A DNA stretch of 64,000 nt. It comes from Saccharospirillum sp043196875 (GTDB lineage Bacteria; Pseudomonadota; Gammaproteobacteria; Pseudomonadales; Natronospirillaceae). Of this stretch, positions 35,147 to 44,869 are shown piece by piece. Position 1 is the first letter of the stretch; the number at the start of each line of letters is the position of its first letter. The notes under the pieces are model-generated. The model was not told the DNA's origin, made no database searches, and saw nothing but the letters and a program-made list of their open reading frames with translations. The stretch spans positions 1 to 64,000 of the forward strand of contig NZ_JBEBMX010000006.1 of assembly GCF_043196875.1 (NCBI RefSeq), read 5' to 3'. A program made the translations under genes and the position numbers.

Positions 35147-37051
35147 ATGCTCGACGCCAACGCTCTTGCGCAGCTGCAATCGCTGAAATCCGATATCCAG
35201 TCTACCCAGCCGCGGCTGACCGGCCGCATCAAAGGCACCGGCCGCAGCTTCGGCTTTGTGGTCGGTGACGATGGCCTGGAATATTTCCTGCCACCGGAAG
35301 AGATGGCACGGGTTTTCCCCGGTGACCAAGTCACCTTTGTGGTTGAAGAACAAAGCGATGGCAAGCTGCGCGCCAGCCTGGAAGCACTGGAAAGCAGCGA
35401 ACTCGCCAGCTTTGTCGGCCGCTACGTTGAGCGCGGTAAGGCCCAGGGCGTTGAACCCGAAGCCGCCGGCCACGGCAAGTGGCTGTTTGTTCCCCCCAAG
35501 AAAACCGCCTCAGCCCAGTCCGGCCAATGGGTAAAAGCGCTCGTTACGCGTCATCCTTGGGAAACGGGCAAGGCCCAGGCGGAAATCGAAGCGGTGCTCG
35601 GCGCCGAAGACGAAGCGGGTACCTGGCACCGTCTGGCGATTGAGAAATACGACCTGACGAAAGATTTCAGCGCTGAACAACTGGCCGCCGCCGACGCCCT
35701 GGATGAACAACTGATCGAGCAAATAGAGGATCGCCAAGACCTCACCGACCTGCCCTTCGTCACCATCGATGCCGCCAGCACCCGCGATATGGACGACGCC
35801 CTGTTCGCCGAAGAAACCGACGATGGCTGGTTATTGCACGTCGCCATTGCCGATCCTTCTGCCTGGTTCAGTTCAGACTCCGCGTTGGAATCGGCAGCCC
35901 TGGAACGGCTCACCACCACCTATTTGCCAGGCATGCCGCTGGATATGTTGCCTAAGCGATTGGCCGAAGAGTTGTGCTCACTGGTTCCAGACGCCACTCG
36001 ACTGGCGCTGGTATTTCATCTGCAGGTCGCGCGCGATGGCAATCTCTCCAAGCTCGCCATCACACCGGCGCGCATCCGCTCAACCGCCAAGCTCAGCTAC
36101 ACCGACGTCAGCCGCTGGCTCGATGGCGAAGAGCCCATTCCGGCGCAACATTGGCATCTGGAAACGCTGCGCGCCTGCTGTCAGGCGCTGCGTAACTGGC
36201 GCGAAAACCATGCCCTGGTGATGGCTGACCGACCGGATTACCGCATTCGGGTGGACGACGCCTTGAACGTCACCGATGTTGTGCGCGAAGAGCGCACCAC
36301 CGCGCACAGTCTGGTAGAAGAAAGCATGCTGGCCACCAACCGCATAACAGCAGCCTGGCTGGCCGAAGATAATGCCTTGTTTATGACTCATCCGGGCTTT
36401 CGCAGTGAGCGCGAAGAAGAGCTGAAAGGTTTACTGCGCGACTACGCTCCGGCTGTGGCCGACTGTGACGGCAGCACGCTGGATGGCTATCGCACCATCA
36501 TGCGCGCGGCGCGCGACTGCACCGACTTCCCGTTGCACAAAGTGCTGCAAAAACGGCTCGAACGCGGTCTGTGGACCAATCAGGCAGCGCCGCATTTTGG
36601 ACTCGGTTTCGAGCAATACACCACCGTAACCAGTCCGATTCGCAAATTCAGCGATCTGCAATTGCATCGTTTGATCAAAGCCAAGCTGAATAACCAGCCG
36701 CTGACGCTCAGCACCGCTGTGGTCGAGTTGTTGAATGACAAGCTGAGCGCCAGTCGCAAGGCCGCCAATGAGGTGGACAACCACCTGCGCATGCAATGGC
36801 TGGCACGTCAGCAAGAGCAGGATTGGGCGGCGACGATCGTACACATCAATGCCGGTGGTTTGATCATCCAGCTGGACGACAATGGCGCCAGCGGCTTTGT
36901 CGATCTGCGCGGTGGTGACGAAAAATTCAGTTACGATGCGCTGCGCATGCAGATGAAGAGCGAAACCACCAGTTACTGTCTGGAGCAGAAAGTGACCGTT
37001 CGCATCAAAGAAAACACCGGTTCAAAGCTGGAATTCACTCTAGTTCAGTAA
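35147..37051 (+). CDS. rnb: Exoribonuclease II
   Basis: This is a processive 3'-5' exoribonuclease of 634 residues (E. coli RNase II has 644). In order: cold-shock domains (about 20-90 and 100-160), the RNB catalytic core with the Asp cluster DAASTRDMDDALF (about 206-218), the YTTVTSPIRKFSDLQLHR motif, and a C-terminal S1 domain. A longer RNase R can be excluded by the lack of the Lys-rich tail and N-terminal HTH. A TATACT box lies 38 bp upstream. Confidence 0.92.
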   Translation: MLDANALAQLQSLKSDIQSTQPRLTGRIKGTGRSFGFVVGDDGLEYFLPPEEMARVFPGDQVTFVVEEQSDGKLRASLEALESSELASFVGRYVERGKAQGVEPEAAGHGKWLFVPPKKTASAQSGQWVKALVTRHPWETGKAQAEIEAVLGAEDEAGTWHRLAIEKYDLTKDFSAEQLAAADALDEQLIEQIEDRQDLTDLPFVTIDAASTRDMDDALFAEETDDGWLLHVAIADPSAWFSSDSALESAALERLTTTYLPGMPLDMLPKRLAEELCSLVPDATRLALVFHLQVARDGNLSKLAITPARIRSTAKLSYTDVSRWLDGEEPIPAQHWHLETLRACCQALRNWRENHALVMADRPDYRIRVDDALNVTDVVREERTTAHSLVEESMLATNRITAAWLAEDNALFMTHPGFRSEREEELKGLLRDYAPAVADCDGSTLDGYRTIMRAARDCTDFPLHKVLQKRLERGLWTNQAAPHFGLGFEQYTTVTSPIRKFSDLQLHRLIKAKLNNQPLTLSTAVVELLNDKLSASRKAANEVDNHLRMQWLARQQEQDWAATIVHINAGGLIIQLDDNGASGFVDLRGGDEKFSYDALRMQMKSETTSYCLEQKVTVRIKENTGSKLEFTLVQ

Positions 37052-37064
37052 CCGCCGCCGGCCA

Positions 37065-37089
37065 CAAAAAAAGGGGCTGTTTCAGCCCC
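37065..37089 (-). terminator. Rho-independent terminator at the galE end
   Basis: GGGGCTG (37073-37079) pairs with CAGCCCC (37083-37089) around a 3-nt loop. On the minus strand it ends in a run of U (the A-run 37065-37072). The galE stop codon (37082-37084) is part of the hairpin. The convergent rnb stop is 14 bp away, so it may also insulate the two genes. Confidence 0.85.
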
Positions 37090-38095
37090 CGTATCCCTGC
37101 GGATTTTGCCGCTGCCAGCGCCAAGTATCGGCCATCATGACATCGAGCCCTTTCTCCGCAACCCAGCCTAATTCACGTTCGGCAAAGGCCGGATCGGCGT
37201 AACAGCAAGCGATATCGCCCGGACGACGCGGTGATATTTTATAAGGCACAGCTTTGCCCGAGGCCGCCTCAAAGGCTTGCACCATCTCCAAAACGCTGTA
37301 ACCACGACCGGTGCCCAGGTTATAGGCAACACAGCCGCTTTGCGTATTGAGCTTATCCAGCGCCCGCAGATGGCCCCGCGCCAGATCAACCACGTGGATG
37401 TAGTCGCGCACGCCAGTACCGTCTGGGGTGTTGTAATCATCACCGAACACCGCCAGTTGCTCGCGCCGACCGACGGCGACCTGGGCAATGTAAGGTAAGA
37501 GATTATTGGGAATACCGTTCGGATCTTCACCGATGGTGCCGGATTCATGCGCACCAACCGGATTAAAGTAACGCAACACGGCAATACGCCAGCGCTCATC
37601 GGAACGCGCCAAATCCTGCAGCATGTGCTCGATCATCAGCTTGGACTGGCCGTAGGGATTGGTGGCGCTGAGCGGGAAGTCTTCGCGAATCGGCACCGAT
37701 GCCGGATCGCCATAAACGGTGGCCGAAGAACTGAACACCAGTCGGGTTACGTCGTGCCGACGCATGGCCTGCAATAGAGCGATGGTGCCGGCGACGTTAT
37801 TTTCGTAGTAGTCGATGGGAATCTCGGTACTCTCGCCAACCGCCTTAAGGCCAGCGAAATGCACCACAGCACTGATCGACTGCTCACTGAACAGCCGTTC
37901 CAGCAAGGCCGCATCGCGGATATCGCCTTCGACAAAAGGCACCTGACGCCCAACGATTGCTTCGACCCGGCGCAAAGCCTCCAGCGAGCTGTTAGCCAGA
38001 TTGTCGAGTACCAGCACGTCTTGGCCGGCTTCGATCAATTCGATGCAAGTATGGCTGCCGATATAACCCGCGCCACCGGTTACCAGAATGGTCAT
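37082..38095 (-). CDS. galE: UDP-glucose 4-epimerase
   Basis: GalE interconverts UDP-glucose and UDP-galactose (often also the N-acetyl forms), feeding surface-glycan synthesis. The 337-residue product is an extended SDR with GGAGYIGSHTCIEL for NAD binding, a catalytic Ser/Thr in SSSATVYGD and Tyr/Lys in NPYGQSKLMIE. It lies downstream of the phosphohexomutase on the same strand. A 16-bp palindrome in the gap may be its operator. Confidence 0.96.
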   Translation of the reverse strand: MTILVTGGAGYIGSHTCIELIEAGQDVLVLDNLANSSLEALRRVEAIVGRQVPFVEGDIRDAALLERLFSEQSISAVVHFAGLKAVGESTEIPIDYYENNVAGTIALLQAMRRHDVTRLVFSSSATVYGDPASVPIREDFPLSATNPYGQSKLMIEHMLQDLARSDERWRIAVLRYFNPVGAHESGTIGEDPNGIPNNLLPYIAQVAVGRREQLAVFGDDYNTPDGTGVRDYIHVVDLARGHLRALDKLNTQSGCVAYNLGTGRGYSVLEMVQAFEAASGKAVPYKISPRRPGDIACCYADPAFAERELGWVAEKGLDVMMADTWRWQRQNPQGYGG

Positions 38096-38140
38096 GGACT
38101 TACCCTCGTCCGCTTATGTTTCAGAGCCGTCACTCTATAT

Positions 38141-38156
38141 TTGAAAACGTTTTCAA
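38141..38156. promoter_or_regulatory. Perfect 16-bp palindrome, LacI/GalR-type operator candidate
   Basis: TTGAAAACGTTTTCAA is a perfect inverted repeat with a central CG, the form expected of LacI/GalR-family operators. It lies 46 bp upstream of galE and 19 bp downstream of the phosphohexomutase stop. No regulator gene of this family is in the window. Confidence 0.5.
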
Positions 38157-38175
38157 GCAAGGCATCCCAAGCGGG

Positions 38176-39543
38176 TTACTGTCGGATCAGCGCCAGCAGT
38201 TCCTGAGTCTTTTCGTCCATCAAGGCTTTATCGGCGCGGGTTTCAACGTTGAGACGAATCACCGGCTCGGTGTTCGATTTGCGCAGGTTAAAACGCCAGT
38301 CATCGAATTCCAGTGACAGGCCGTCAATGCGATCTTCAGCAATGGCCTTGGCTTTGTAGGCCTCGTAGACCCGGGTCATGGCTTCGTCGGCGTCTGCCAC
38401 CTGGCTGTTGATCTCGCCCGGTGATGGGAAATTAGCCATCTGCTTACCAACCAGGGATTTCAACGAGGTTTGCTTCTTGCTCAGCAGATCAATCACCAGG
38501 AGCCAGGGCAACATGCCGGAATCGCAGTAGGAGAAATCGCGGAAGTAATGGTGCGCACTCATTTCGCCACCATAGATGGCGTCTTCCTTGCGCATCTTCT
38601 CTTTAATAAAGGCGTGGCCGGATTTGCACATCACCGCCGTGCCGCCCTTAGCTTCGACGATCTCGACGGTATTCCAGGTCAGGCGCGGGTCATAGACAAT
38701 TTTGGAGCCCGGTTGTTTGACCAAAAAAGCTTCCGCCAGTAAACCGACGATGTAATAGCCTTCAATAAAGTTGCCGTCTTCATCCCATAAAAAACAGCGG
38801 TCGAAATCGCCATCCCAGGCAATACCCATATCGGCGTTGTTTTCACGAACCGCCTTGGAGGTCACCGGCTGTTGTTCGTGCAGCAAAGGATTGGGGATGC
38901 CATTGGGGAAAGTCGCATCCGGCTCGTTATGCACCTTGATAAATTCCAGTGGCGCACCGGCGGCCAGCAAGGCTTTTTCCAGCCGATCCAGTGATGGACC
39001 CGCAGCGCCATTGCCGGCGTTGGTGACCAACTTCATAGGCTTGAGGTTAGGAATATCGACAAAGCTGATCAGGTGATCGACATAGGCCTGGCTGTTGTCG
39101 AGTTCGGTCAGGGTGCCGGGTTTGGCCGCTGCCGGGCCGAAGTCTTCGGTCTCGGCCATTTTCTTAATGTCATCCAACCCGGTATCACGAGAGATCGGTT
39201 TGGACAGCTCGCGCACCATCTTCATGCCGTTGTAATTGATGGGGTTATGACTGGCCGTCACCATGCAACCGCCATCGGCCTTGAGGTAATCGGTGGCGAA
39301 ATAGACCTCTTCCGTGCCGCATAAGCCGATGTCGATCACATCGGCGCCGAAGTCCATCACCCCTTGCGCAAAAACTGCCTTCAGCTCTGGCGAGGTTTCA
39401 CGGACATCGCCGCCAACCACAACGGTTTTCGGCTTTAAGAAGGCGGCAAAGGCACGGCCGATGCGATAAGCAATATCCCTGTTCAGCTCGGTACCCAACT
39501 GTCCGCGGATGTCGTAGGCGCCAAAGCAGGTCAACTCGGTCAT
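38176..39543 (-). CDS. manB: Phosphomannomutase/phosphoglucomutase
   Basis: This is an alpha-D-phosphohexomutase of 455 residues of the CpsG/ManB type. The phosphoserine loop is TASHNPINYNG, the metal loop DGDFDRC, the sugar loop GGEMSAHHYFRD, and the phosphate-binding C-terminus RKSNTEPVIRLN. It converts mannose-6-P to mannose-1-P (possibly also the glucose phosphates) for GDP-sugar supply. It precedes galE and faces the divergent wzz gene. Confidence 0.93.
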   Translation of the reverse strand: MTELTCFGAYDIRGQLGTELNRDIAYRIGRAFAAFLKPKTVVVGGDVRETSPELKAVFAQGVMDFGADVIDIGLCGTEEVYFATDYLKADGGCMVTASHNPINYNGMKMVRELSKPISRDTGLDDIKKMAETEDFGPAAAKPGTLTELDNSQAYVDHLISFVDIPNLKPMKLVTNAGNGAAGPSLDRLEKALLAAGAPLEFIKVHNEPDATFPNGIPNPLLHEQQPVTSKAVRENNADMGIAWDGDFDRCFLWDEDGNFIEGYYIVGLLAEAFLVKQPGSKIVYDPRLTWNTVEIVEAKGGTAVMCKSGHAFIKEKMRKEDAIYGGEMSAHHYFRDFSYCDSGMLPWLLVIDLLSKKQTSLKSLVGKQMANFPSPGEINSQVADADEAMTRVYEAYKAKAIAEDRIDGLSLEFDDWRFNLRKSNTEPVIRLNVETRADKALMDEKTQELLALIRQ

Positions 39544-39619
39544 TCGTCACTCCATTTTGGAAACTAGCAGCGTTAGCAGAAGGCAACTGTACCCTGTTTC
39601 AAACCAGCAACGCTACCGG

Positions 39620-39648
39620 TTGGCCCACCCGCAACGCTCTCGTATACT
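39620..39648 (+). promoter_or_regulatory. Sigma70-type promoter for wzz
   Basis: TTGGCC (39620-39625) and TATACT (39643-39648) are separated by 17 bp, 47 bp upstream of the wzz ATG. Confidence 0.6.
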
Positions 39649-39694
39649 GGCCGGCAAATTCAAATCACCAGAATGATAGGGAGTATCCTCGCCG

Positions 39695-40894
39695 ATGGCA
39701 TCCAACGACAATCCTCAGCCGGCCAAGCAACCGTCTGTTCCGTACCAGGATGATGACACCATCGATCTCGGTGCTTTGCTTAGAGGACTCTTTGCCCAGT
39801 GGGTGCTTATCGGTTGCATTACTCTAGGGGCGGTAGCGACGGCAGGTATCATCATTCTGACTTTGCCAAATAAGTATCGAGTAGAAGCCACTTTTACCCA
39901 ACCAACGCTTCAGGCAGTGCAGCCATTGCTGGAACAATCCATAAAGGCGATTGAACTGGATGATATCAGCCGTGAGTTTGTCGATAACCTGAAGTCTTAC
40001 TCACTGATGATGGCCGCCTACAATGCGGCGCTTGAGAATAAAGACGATCAGCTAGCCGACGCAGCTCGGGTCAGCACGGTACAAAGTCTACAGCGCAGCC
40101 TAACGATTACACCCGCCAACCCCGAAGCGTTAAAAGATGACAGCCTTCCGCTGGAAACGGTCACGGTGAGTTTTCTGTCCGCTGATCCGCAGACCGCTCA
40201 GGTTGTTTTAAATGAGCTAATGGTACTGGCTGCACAACGTACCGCTGAACATTTCAAAGCCGATATAGAAGCCACTCGTGACATCCGTATTGCAAGGTTA
40301 CAAGCGCAGATCACTCAGGTTGAGCTGGCAGCGGAAAACACCCTGCAGCAACGCGTCAATGAATTAGAGCAGGCGATAAACCTGGCCAATACGCTGGATA
40401 TTGTAGAGCCTACCGACTGGACAGCACTGGTCCATGGATCCGGTAATGTTCAACTGATCACTCAAGGCAATGGTTACAGTGAAAACGATCTTTTCCTGCA
40501 AGGTACGCGGATTCTCAGTGCTCAGTTGGAGGCGTTGCGACAGGACGGCGCTGCACGGCAGTTTACCGGCAGCTTTAATGAGACCGAAGTCATCGATCTT
40601 TCAAGCCTGAATAAAATCACCACCATGCCTGAGGGTAATATTTTCGTAACCACCCCACCGGTGACCAAGCGCAGCGTTAATCACTCAGAACTGGTCGGTG
40701 AAATGGCCAGCTTACAAAACATCCAGATCCCACTCGATAACGTTGCCTTAATCGACCAGGACTCCCTGGCCCGAGTTCCGGCCAGCCCGGCCTCACCAAA
40801 ACGACTGCTCATTGCGACGGCTGCTTTGGTGCTGGGTGGCTTTTTGGGTGTATTTGTCGCCTTGATCCGCCTGGCCATTCGAGATAACGACTGA
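39695..40894 (+). CDS. wzz: Wzz-type polysaccharide chain-length regulator
   Basis: This is a polysaccharide co-polymerase that sets O-antigen or capsule chain length. The 399-residue product has two membrane helices (about 33-55 and 368-390) flanking a large periplasmic, partly coiled-coil domain. A Pro-rich segment precedes the second helix (VPASPASPKRLLIA). An N-terminal segment DDTIDLGALLRGLFAQW is family-typical. It is followed by lptF, which has its own promoter. The cognate polymerase is not in the window. Confidence 0.92.
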   Translation: MASNDNPQPAKQPSVPYQDDDTIDLGALLRGLFAQWVLIGCITLGAVATAGIIILTLPNKYRVEATFTQPTLQAVQPLLEQSIKAIELDDISREFVDNLKSYSLMMAAYNAALENKDDQLADAARVSTVQSLQRSLTITPANPEALKDDSLPLETVTVSFLSADPQTAQVVLNELMVLAAQRTAEHFKADIEATRDIRIARLQAQITQVELAAENTLQQRVNELEQAINLANTLDIVEPTDWTALVHGSGNVQLITQGNGYSENDLFLQGTRILSAQLEALRQDGAARQFTGSFNETEVIDLSSLNKITTMPEGNIFVTTPPVTKRSVNHSELVGEMASLQNIQIPLDNVALIDQDSLARVPASPASPKRLLIATAALVLGGFLGVFVALIRLAIRDND

Positions 40895-40912
40895 TCCTGT
40901 GCCGCAGACGGC

Positions 40913-40941
40913 TTGGGTCGTCTGCGGCTGACCGCTATACT
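40913..40941 (+). promoter_or_regulatory. Sigma70-type promoter for lptF-lptG
   Basis: TTGGGT (40913-40918) and TATACT (40936-40941) are separated by exactly 17 bp in the wzz-lptF gap. They lie 31 bp upstream of the proposed lptF TTG start. Confidence 0.6.
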
Positions 40942-40972
40942 GCGCCCTTCTTCTTTCAAACAGGATTCCGCC

Positions 40973-42019
40973 TTGTTCACCTGGTATCTCTGCCGTGAAA
41001 TCCTGAAGCCTTTTATTCTGATCACGGCGATTCTGTCGGCCTTGCTGATCGCCGGCGAAATGAGTGAGATCCTGGGGCGGGTTGTCTCCGGGCAATATTC
41101 TGACTGGGCAATTCTGGCCATAGTCGGTTATCAGCTGCCCATTTTGATTCCAGAACTGCTGCCAGCGGCCTTTTTTCTGGCAGCGCTGACCAGCCTTAAC
41201 CGGATGAGCGAAGAATCCGAACGTATTATTCTGCATGCTGTTGGTCAGTCGGACAGCGGCATCCTGAAAAATGTTCTGCTCTTTACGGCTGTACCGGCCA
41301 TGATCATTATGCTGGCGTTTACACACTGGCTGACGCCTCTATCCGAAAGTAGTTTGACACGCTACTTGATCGAACAGCAAAACCGCCCGTTAACCGATAT
41401 CGTCACGCCCGGTGAATTTTTCACGCTGAACCAGCGCAATGCCACCCTATACGCACAACGCTCCAACCCATCCGAAGGCACCTTGTTATCGGTTTTTATA
41501 GCCAGAGTGGACGGTGATCGTATCGCCGTTAATACCGCGCCTTCTGCGCGCATCGAGACACAGGAGCAGCGTCAATATTTAACCCTTTTTAATGGCGTAC
41601 AACGGGTTTTTGCATTAACGCCAGGTGATACTGAAAAAATCGACTACAAGCAGTTTGCGCTCTACATCCCCAGCGTCGACAACAACCGCGCCAGCGCTTC
41701 ACGCGATGCCAGCAACACCCTGGCACTGTGGCGCAGTGGCAGTCAGTCCAGCCGCAGCGATGCCATTGAGCGCACCCTGCTGGCCTGCCTAATACCTGTA
41801 CTGGCGGTCTGGGCCGTCGCCCTGACCCGGGTAAAACCTCGCAAAGGTAAGGTTGGTGCCGTCGCCCTGGGCATCGTGCTCTATATCGTCTTCACCTTTG
41901 GCCAGCAGACCCTGCAAACCGGCGTTGAAAAAGGTCAGTTACCCTTGATCGCCAGCCCCTGGTGGTACCTCATCGTTCTGGCATTAGTGGGGCTGGTCTG
42001 GGTACGGAGGCGCAACTGA
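40973..42019 (+). CDS. lptF: LPS export ABC transporter permease LptF
   Basis: LptF and LptG form the membrane part of the LptB2FG exporter that lifts LPS from the inner membrane onto the Lpt bridge. The 348-residue product has about six membrane helices around a periplasmic beta-jellyroll domain (about 120-250). I chose TTG 40973 (MFTWYLCREILKPF) because AGGA sits 7 nt upstream and the family sequence starts here. The frame is open 20 codons further, but that part covers the promoter. Its TGA overlaps the lptG ATG by 1 nt. Confidence 0.93.
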   Translation: MFTWYLCREILKPFILITAILSALLIAGEMSEILGRVVSGQYSDWAILAIVGYQLPILIPELLPAAFFLAALTSLNRMSEESERIILHAVGQSDSGILKNVLLFTAVPAMIIMLAFTHWLTPLSESSLTRYLIEQQNRPLTDIVTPGEFFTLNQRNATLYAQRSNPSEGTLLSVFIARVDGDRIAVNTAPSARIETQEQRQYLTLFNGVQRVFALTPGDTEKIDYKQFALYIPSVDNNRASASRDASNTLALWRSGSQSSRSDAIERTLLACLIPVLAVWAVALTRVKPRKGKVGAVALGIVLYIVFTFGQQTLQTGVEKGQLPLIASPWWYLIVLALVGLVWVRRRN

Positions 42020-43083
42020 TGATGTCGATTCTCAACCGCTATATCATTCGCCGTACTGCGGTCTTTATTGCCATCGTGGTGCTGGCGATTGGTGGTCTGC
42101 TGATGGTGATGGGGGTGGCCGACGAACTCAGCCGCCGCGCCAGTGACAGCTATGGCCCCTGGGAGGCGACCCTTTATCAGTTGCTCAGCATGCCACTGGA
42201 GGTCTACCAGTATATTGGCCCAATGGTGCTGCTCGGCACCCTGATCTCCGTAGCCGGCATGGCCAAGAACAACGAGCTGGTTATTATTCAATTGGCATCG
42301 AGCAGCGCTTACGGCCTGGTATTGCGTCTGCTGCTGCCCGGCCTGCTGCTGATGCCGGTTATCTATTTTGTTGGCGAGTGGGTGGCTCCGCAAATGCGCC
42401 AGCAAGCTGAAGTGTCGCGCGCCATTAACCTCAATCGCTCACTGCCCACTTTGAGCGGCGAATGGTTTCAGGATAATCAATGGATTATTAACGTCGACTT
42501 CGTTTCACCCGAGCGAGACATTCGCGGCTTGACCGTCTTTGAACTCAGCACAGACAACAACCTGACCAGCATGATCTACGCGCCCGAAGCGTCACCGATC
42601 GATCGCGGCTGGCGGTTATTGAACGGTCGACGTATCGAGTTTGAAAACGATCAGGTCATTCACAGCGAGTTTGCAACGCTGAACTGGCAACCGGACAACT
42701 TCAATGCCGACCTGCTGGCGCTGCTGGCACAACGCACCCGAGAGTTAACGCTGCCTCAGGTCTGGCGTCAGGTGACTTTCTCGAATCAGCAGCGCCGTGC
42801 CGATCCAGAATTAGCACTAACCTTCTGGAACCGGCTGTGGTTTCCAATCACTTACCTGGGCATGCTGTTTTTAGCACTGGTATTTTCGTTTGGCTCGTTT
42901 CGTCAGAAAACGCTGGGGGATGCAGCCTTCAAAGGCGTTGCTTTGGCGATCGCTGTGCAGCTGGCAACCGAGACCGGCGCCAGCTTATTGCTGGTAGCAG
43001 GATTGAGCGCGCCTTACGCTGCGCTGTTGCCCCCGCTGATTTTTCTGGCAACGGCCATTGGGCTGGTCAGGCAACGGTTATAA
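42019..43083 (+). CDS. lptG: LPS export ABC transporter permease LptG
   Basis: This is the second permease of LptB2FG, 354 residues with the same layout as LptF. It begins MMSILNRYIIRRTAVFIAIV; ERDIRGLTVFEL lies in the periplasmic domain, and three C-terminal helices end it. GGAGG lies 8 nt before the ATG at 42019, inside the lptF end. The gene is convergent with msbA, with 19 bp between the stops. So two successive LPS-export steps, MsbA and LptFG, lie side by side. Confidence 0.94.
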   Translation: MMSILNRYIIRRTAVFIAIVVLAIGGLLMVMGVADELSRRASDSYGPWEATLYQLLSMPLEVYQYIGPMVLLGTLISVAGMAKNNELVIIQLASSSAYGLVLRLLLPGLLLMPVIYFVGEWVAPQMRQQAEVSRAINLNRSLPTLSGEWFQDNQWIINVDFVSPERDIRGLTVFELSTDNNLTSMIYAPEASPIDRGWRLLNGRRIEFENDQVIHSEFATLNWQPDNFNADLLALLAQRTRELTLPQVWRQVTFSNQQRRADPELALTFWNRLWFPITYLGMLFLALVFSFGSFRQKTLGDAAFKGVALAIAVQLATETGASLLLVAGLSAPYAALLPPLIFLATAIGLVRQRL

Positions 43084-43102
43084 ACGCAGCGGCATCCAAC
43101 CC

Positions 43103-44869
43103 TCAATGTTCGAAGGTGGAATGCAAACGGTAATAGGCGCCGCCCTTGGCCAGCAACTCCTGATGAGTACCACTTTCCACCACCTGCCCCTGATCCAAAA
43201 CATGAATCAAGTCAGCATTCATAACCGTCGATAAACGATGCGCAATCACCAGGGTGGTTTTGCGCTTAGCGAGATCTTCCAACGTCTGCTGAATCAGTTT
43301 TTCAGTTCGGGTATCGAGTGCTGAGGTCGCCTCATCCAACAACAGAATAGGTGCATCACGCAGCAAAGCTCTGGCAATGGCCACCCGCTGTCGCTGACCG
43401 CCGGAAAGATTGGAACCACGAGGGCCGGCCAGGGTATCCAGACCGGCTTCCAGATGTTGGGTATATTCCTCGACCAAGGCTTCGCGTGCCGCCTGAGTCA
43501 AGCGCTCATCCGTGGCCTGCAGATCACCGAGCAGAATATTCTGACGGATGGTTTCGTCAAACAGAGCCGAATCCTGGCTGACCACCGAATAAAGCCCACG
43601 CAACTCAATCAGATCCAACTGATCAATCGGCTGATCACCCAGGCGTATTTGTCCTGACTGGGGATCAACCAGACGCGTCAACAAATTAAAAATGGTCGAC
43701 TTACCCGCACCCGAAGCCCCCACCAGCGCCGTCATTTTCCCGGCTGGCGCCGTTAAACTCAGGTCACGTAACACAGGCTGATCACCATAAGCGAAACGCA
43801 CCTTATCCAGCACAACATCACGCTGGGCAACATTTTGAGGCGCAGGAAGCGGTTGTGCCGGACTGTGAATTCTAGGCTTAAGATCCAACACAGAAAAAAT
43901 GCGTTCCAAGCTGGCACTGGCCGACTGGAAAGCACCACTGATATTGGACAAGCGCCGCAACGGATCGAAAATCAGCGCCATGGCAGTGAAGAAACTCATA
44001 AACTCACCGATGGTCTTTTCACCATCGATAATCTGGTAACCGCCGTAAATCACCACAAATACAAAACCAAAACCGGCCACCAAATCGATCATCGCCGGCA
44101 TGGCGGCATTACCCACTTCTGATCGACGCTGGTACTTGAAAAAACGCCCGGTCTCTTTAGCGAACCGGCCATCTTCATGACGCTCAAGATTATTTTGTTT
44201 GATGGCATTGATACCGTGAAAAATCTCATCCAAGCGCGTTGACATAACCGATGAAATTTCGCGTGAACTGCGCGTCGTTCTCAAAATGAGTCGCCGCAAC
44301 GCGGCAATTGGAACCGACAACAGCGGCAAACCAACCAAAGCAAAAATTGTCCATCGCCAATCGGCCATCATCGCTACTGTGAGCAAAGCAACCAAGGAAA
44401 TGGAATCGCGGCCTAAGTTGATCAATGCCGTGCTGGCAAAATTCTTCAGCGCTTGTGTATCACCACGCACTCGCTCAATCAGCGCACCAGGTGAATGCTG
44501 CCCAAAAAATGCAGAGTCCAGTCTAATCAAGTGCGACAACATGTCTTTCTGCATATTGGTAATAACACGCAGACCCACACTCAGAGTAATGGTTCGCTGC
44601 CCAAAGCCACCCAAGGCACGAGCTGTAAACACAATAAAAATTGCCAGCGCAATCCAGATCACATCATCGGATTTACCCTGCACAAAAATGTTGTCGAACA
44701 TTGGCTGCACTAAATAACTGAGCAAGCCCAAGGCACTGCCTTCGATAACCACCAGCACAGCCGCCACCAGCAACCAAGGCCAGTGACCTTTTAAGTAGCT
44801 GCGCCAAAGACGATAAATCAAAGCCCGCCGTGGCGTGTCCTGATGGATGTCCAGTTTGTATTCACTCAC
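43103..44869 (-). CDS. msbA: Lipid A/LPS flippase MsbA
   Basis: This is a homodimeric ABC exporter half of 588 residues (E. coli MsbA has 582). Six membrane helices form the first 320 residues. The nucleotide-binding domain follows with Walker A GASGAGKST, signature LSGGQRQRVAIARALL and Walker B ILLLDEATSALD. It flips core-lipid A across the inner membrane. It is the last gene of a three-gene run after a YrbL-like kinase and a phosphatase-fold protein, overlapping the latter by 8 nt. Confidence 0.93.
   Translation of the reverse strand: MSEYKLDIHQDTPRRALIYRLWRSYLKGHWPWLLVAAVLVVIEGSALGLLSYLVQPMFDNIFVQGKSDDVIWIALAIFIVFTARALGGFGQRTITLSVGLRVITNMQKDMLSHLIRLDSAFFGQHSPGALIERVRGDTQALKNFASTALINLGRDSISLVALLTVAMMADWRWTIFALVGLPLLSVPIAALRRLILRTTRSSREISSVMSTRLDEIFHGINAIKQNNLERHEDGRFAKETGRFFKYQRRSEVGNAAMPAMIDLVAGFGFVFVVIYGGYQIIDGEKTIGEFMSFFTAMALIFDPLRRLSNISGAFQSASASLERIFSVLDLKPRIHSPAQPLPAPQNVAQRDVVLDKVRFAYGDQPVLRDLSLTAPAGKMTALVGASGAGKSTIFNLLTRLVDPQSGQIRLGDQPIDQLDLIELRGLYSVVSQDSALFDETIRQNILLGDLQATDERLTQAAREALVEEYTQHLEAGLDTLAGPRGSNLSGGQRQRVAIARALLRDAPILLLDEATSALDTRTEKLIQQTLEDLAKRKTTLVIAHRLSTVMNADLIHVLDQGQVVESGTHQELLAKGGAYYRLHSTFEH

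Noticed and set aside
39828..39838. GGCGGTAGCG, resembling the ops element that recruits RfaH
   Set aside because: It lies inside the wzz coding region rather than in a leader, and the base after GCG is A, not T as in ops; no JUMPstart context. Probably chance.
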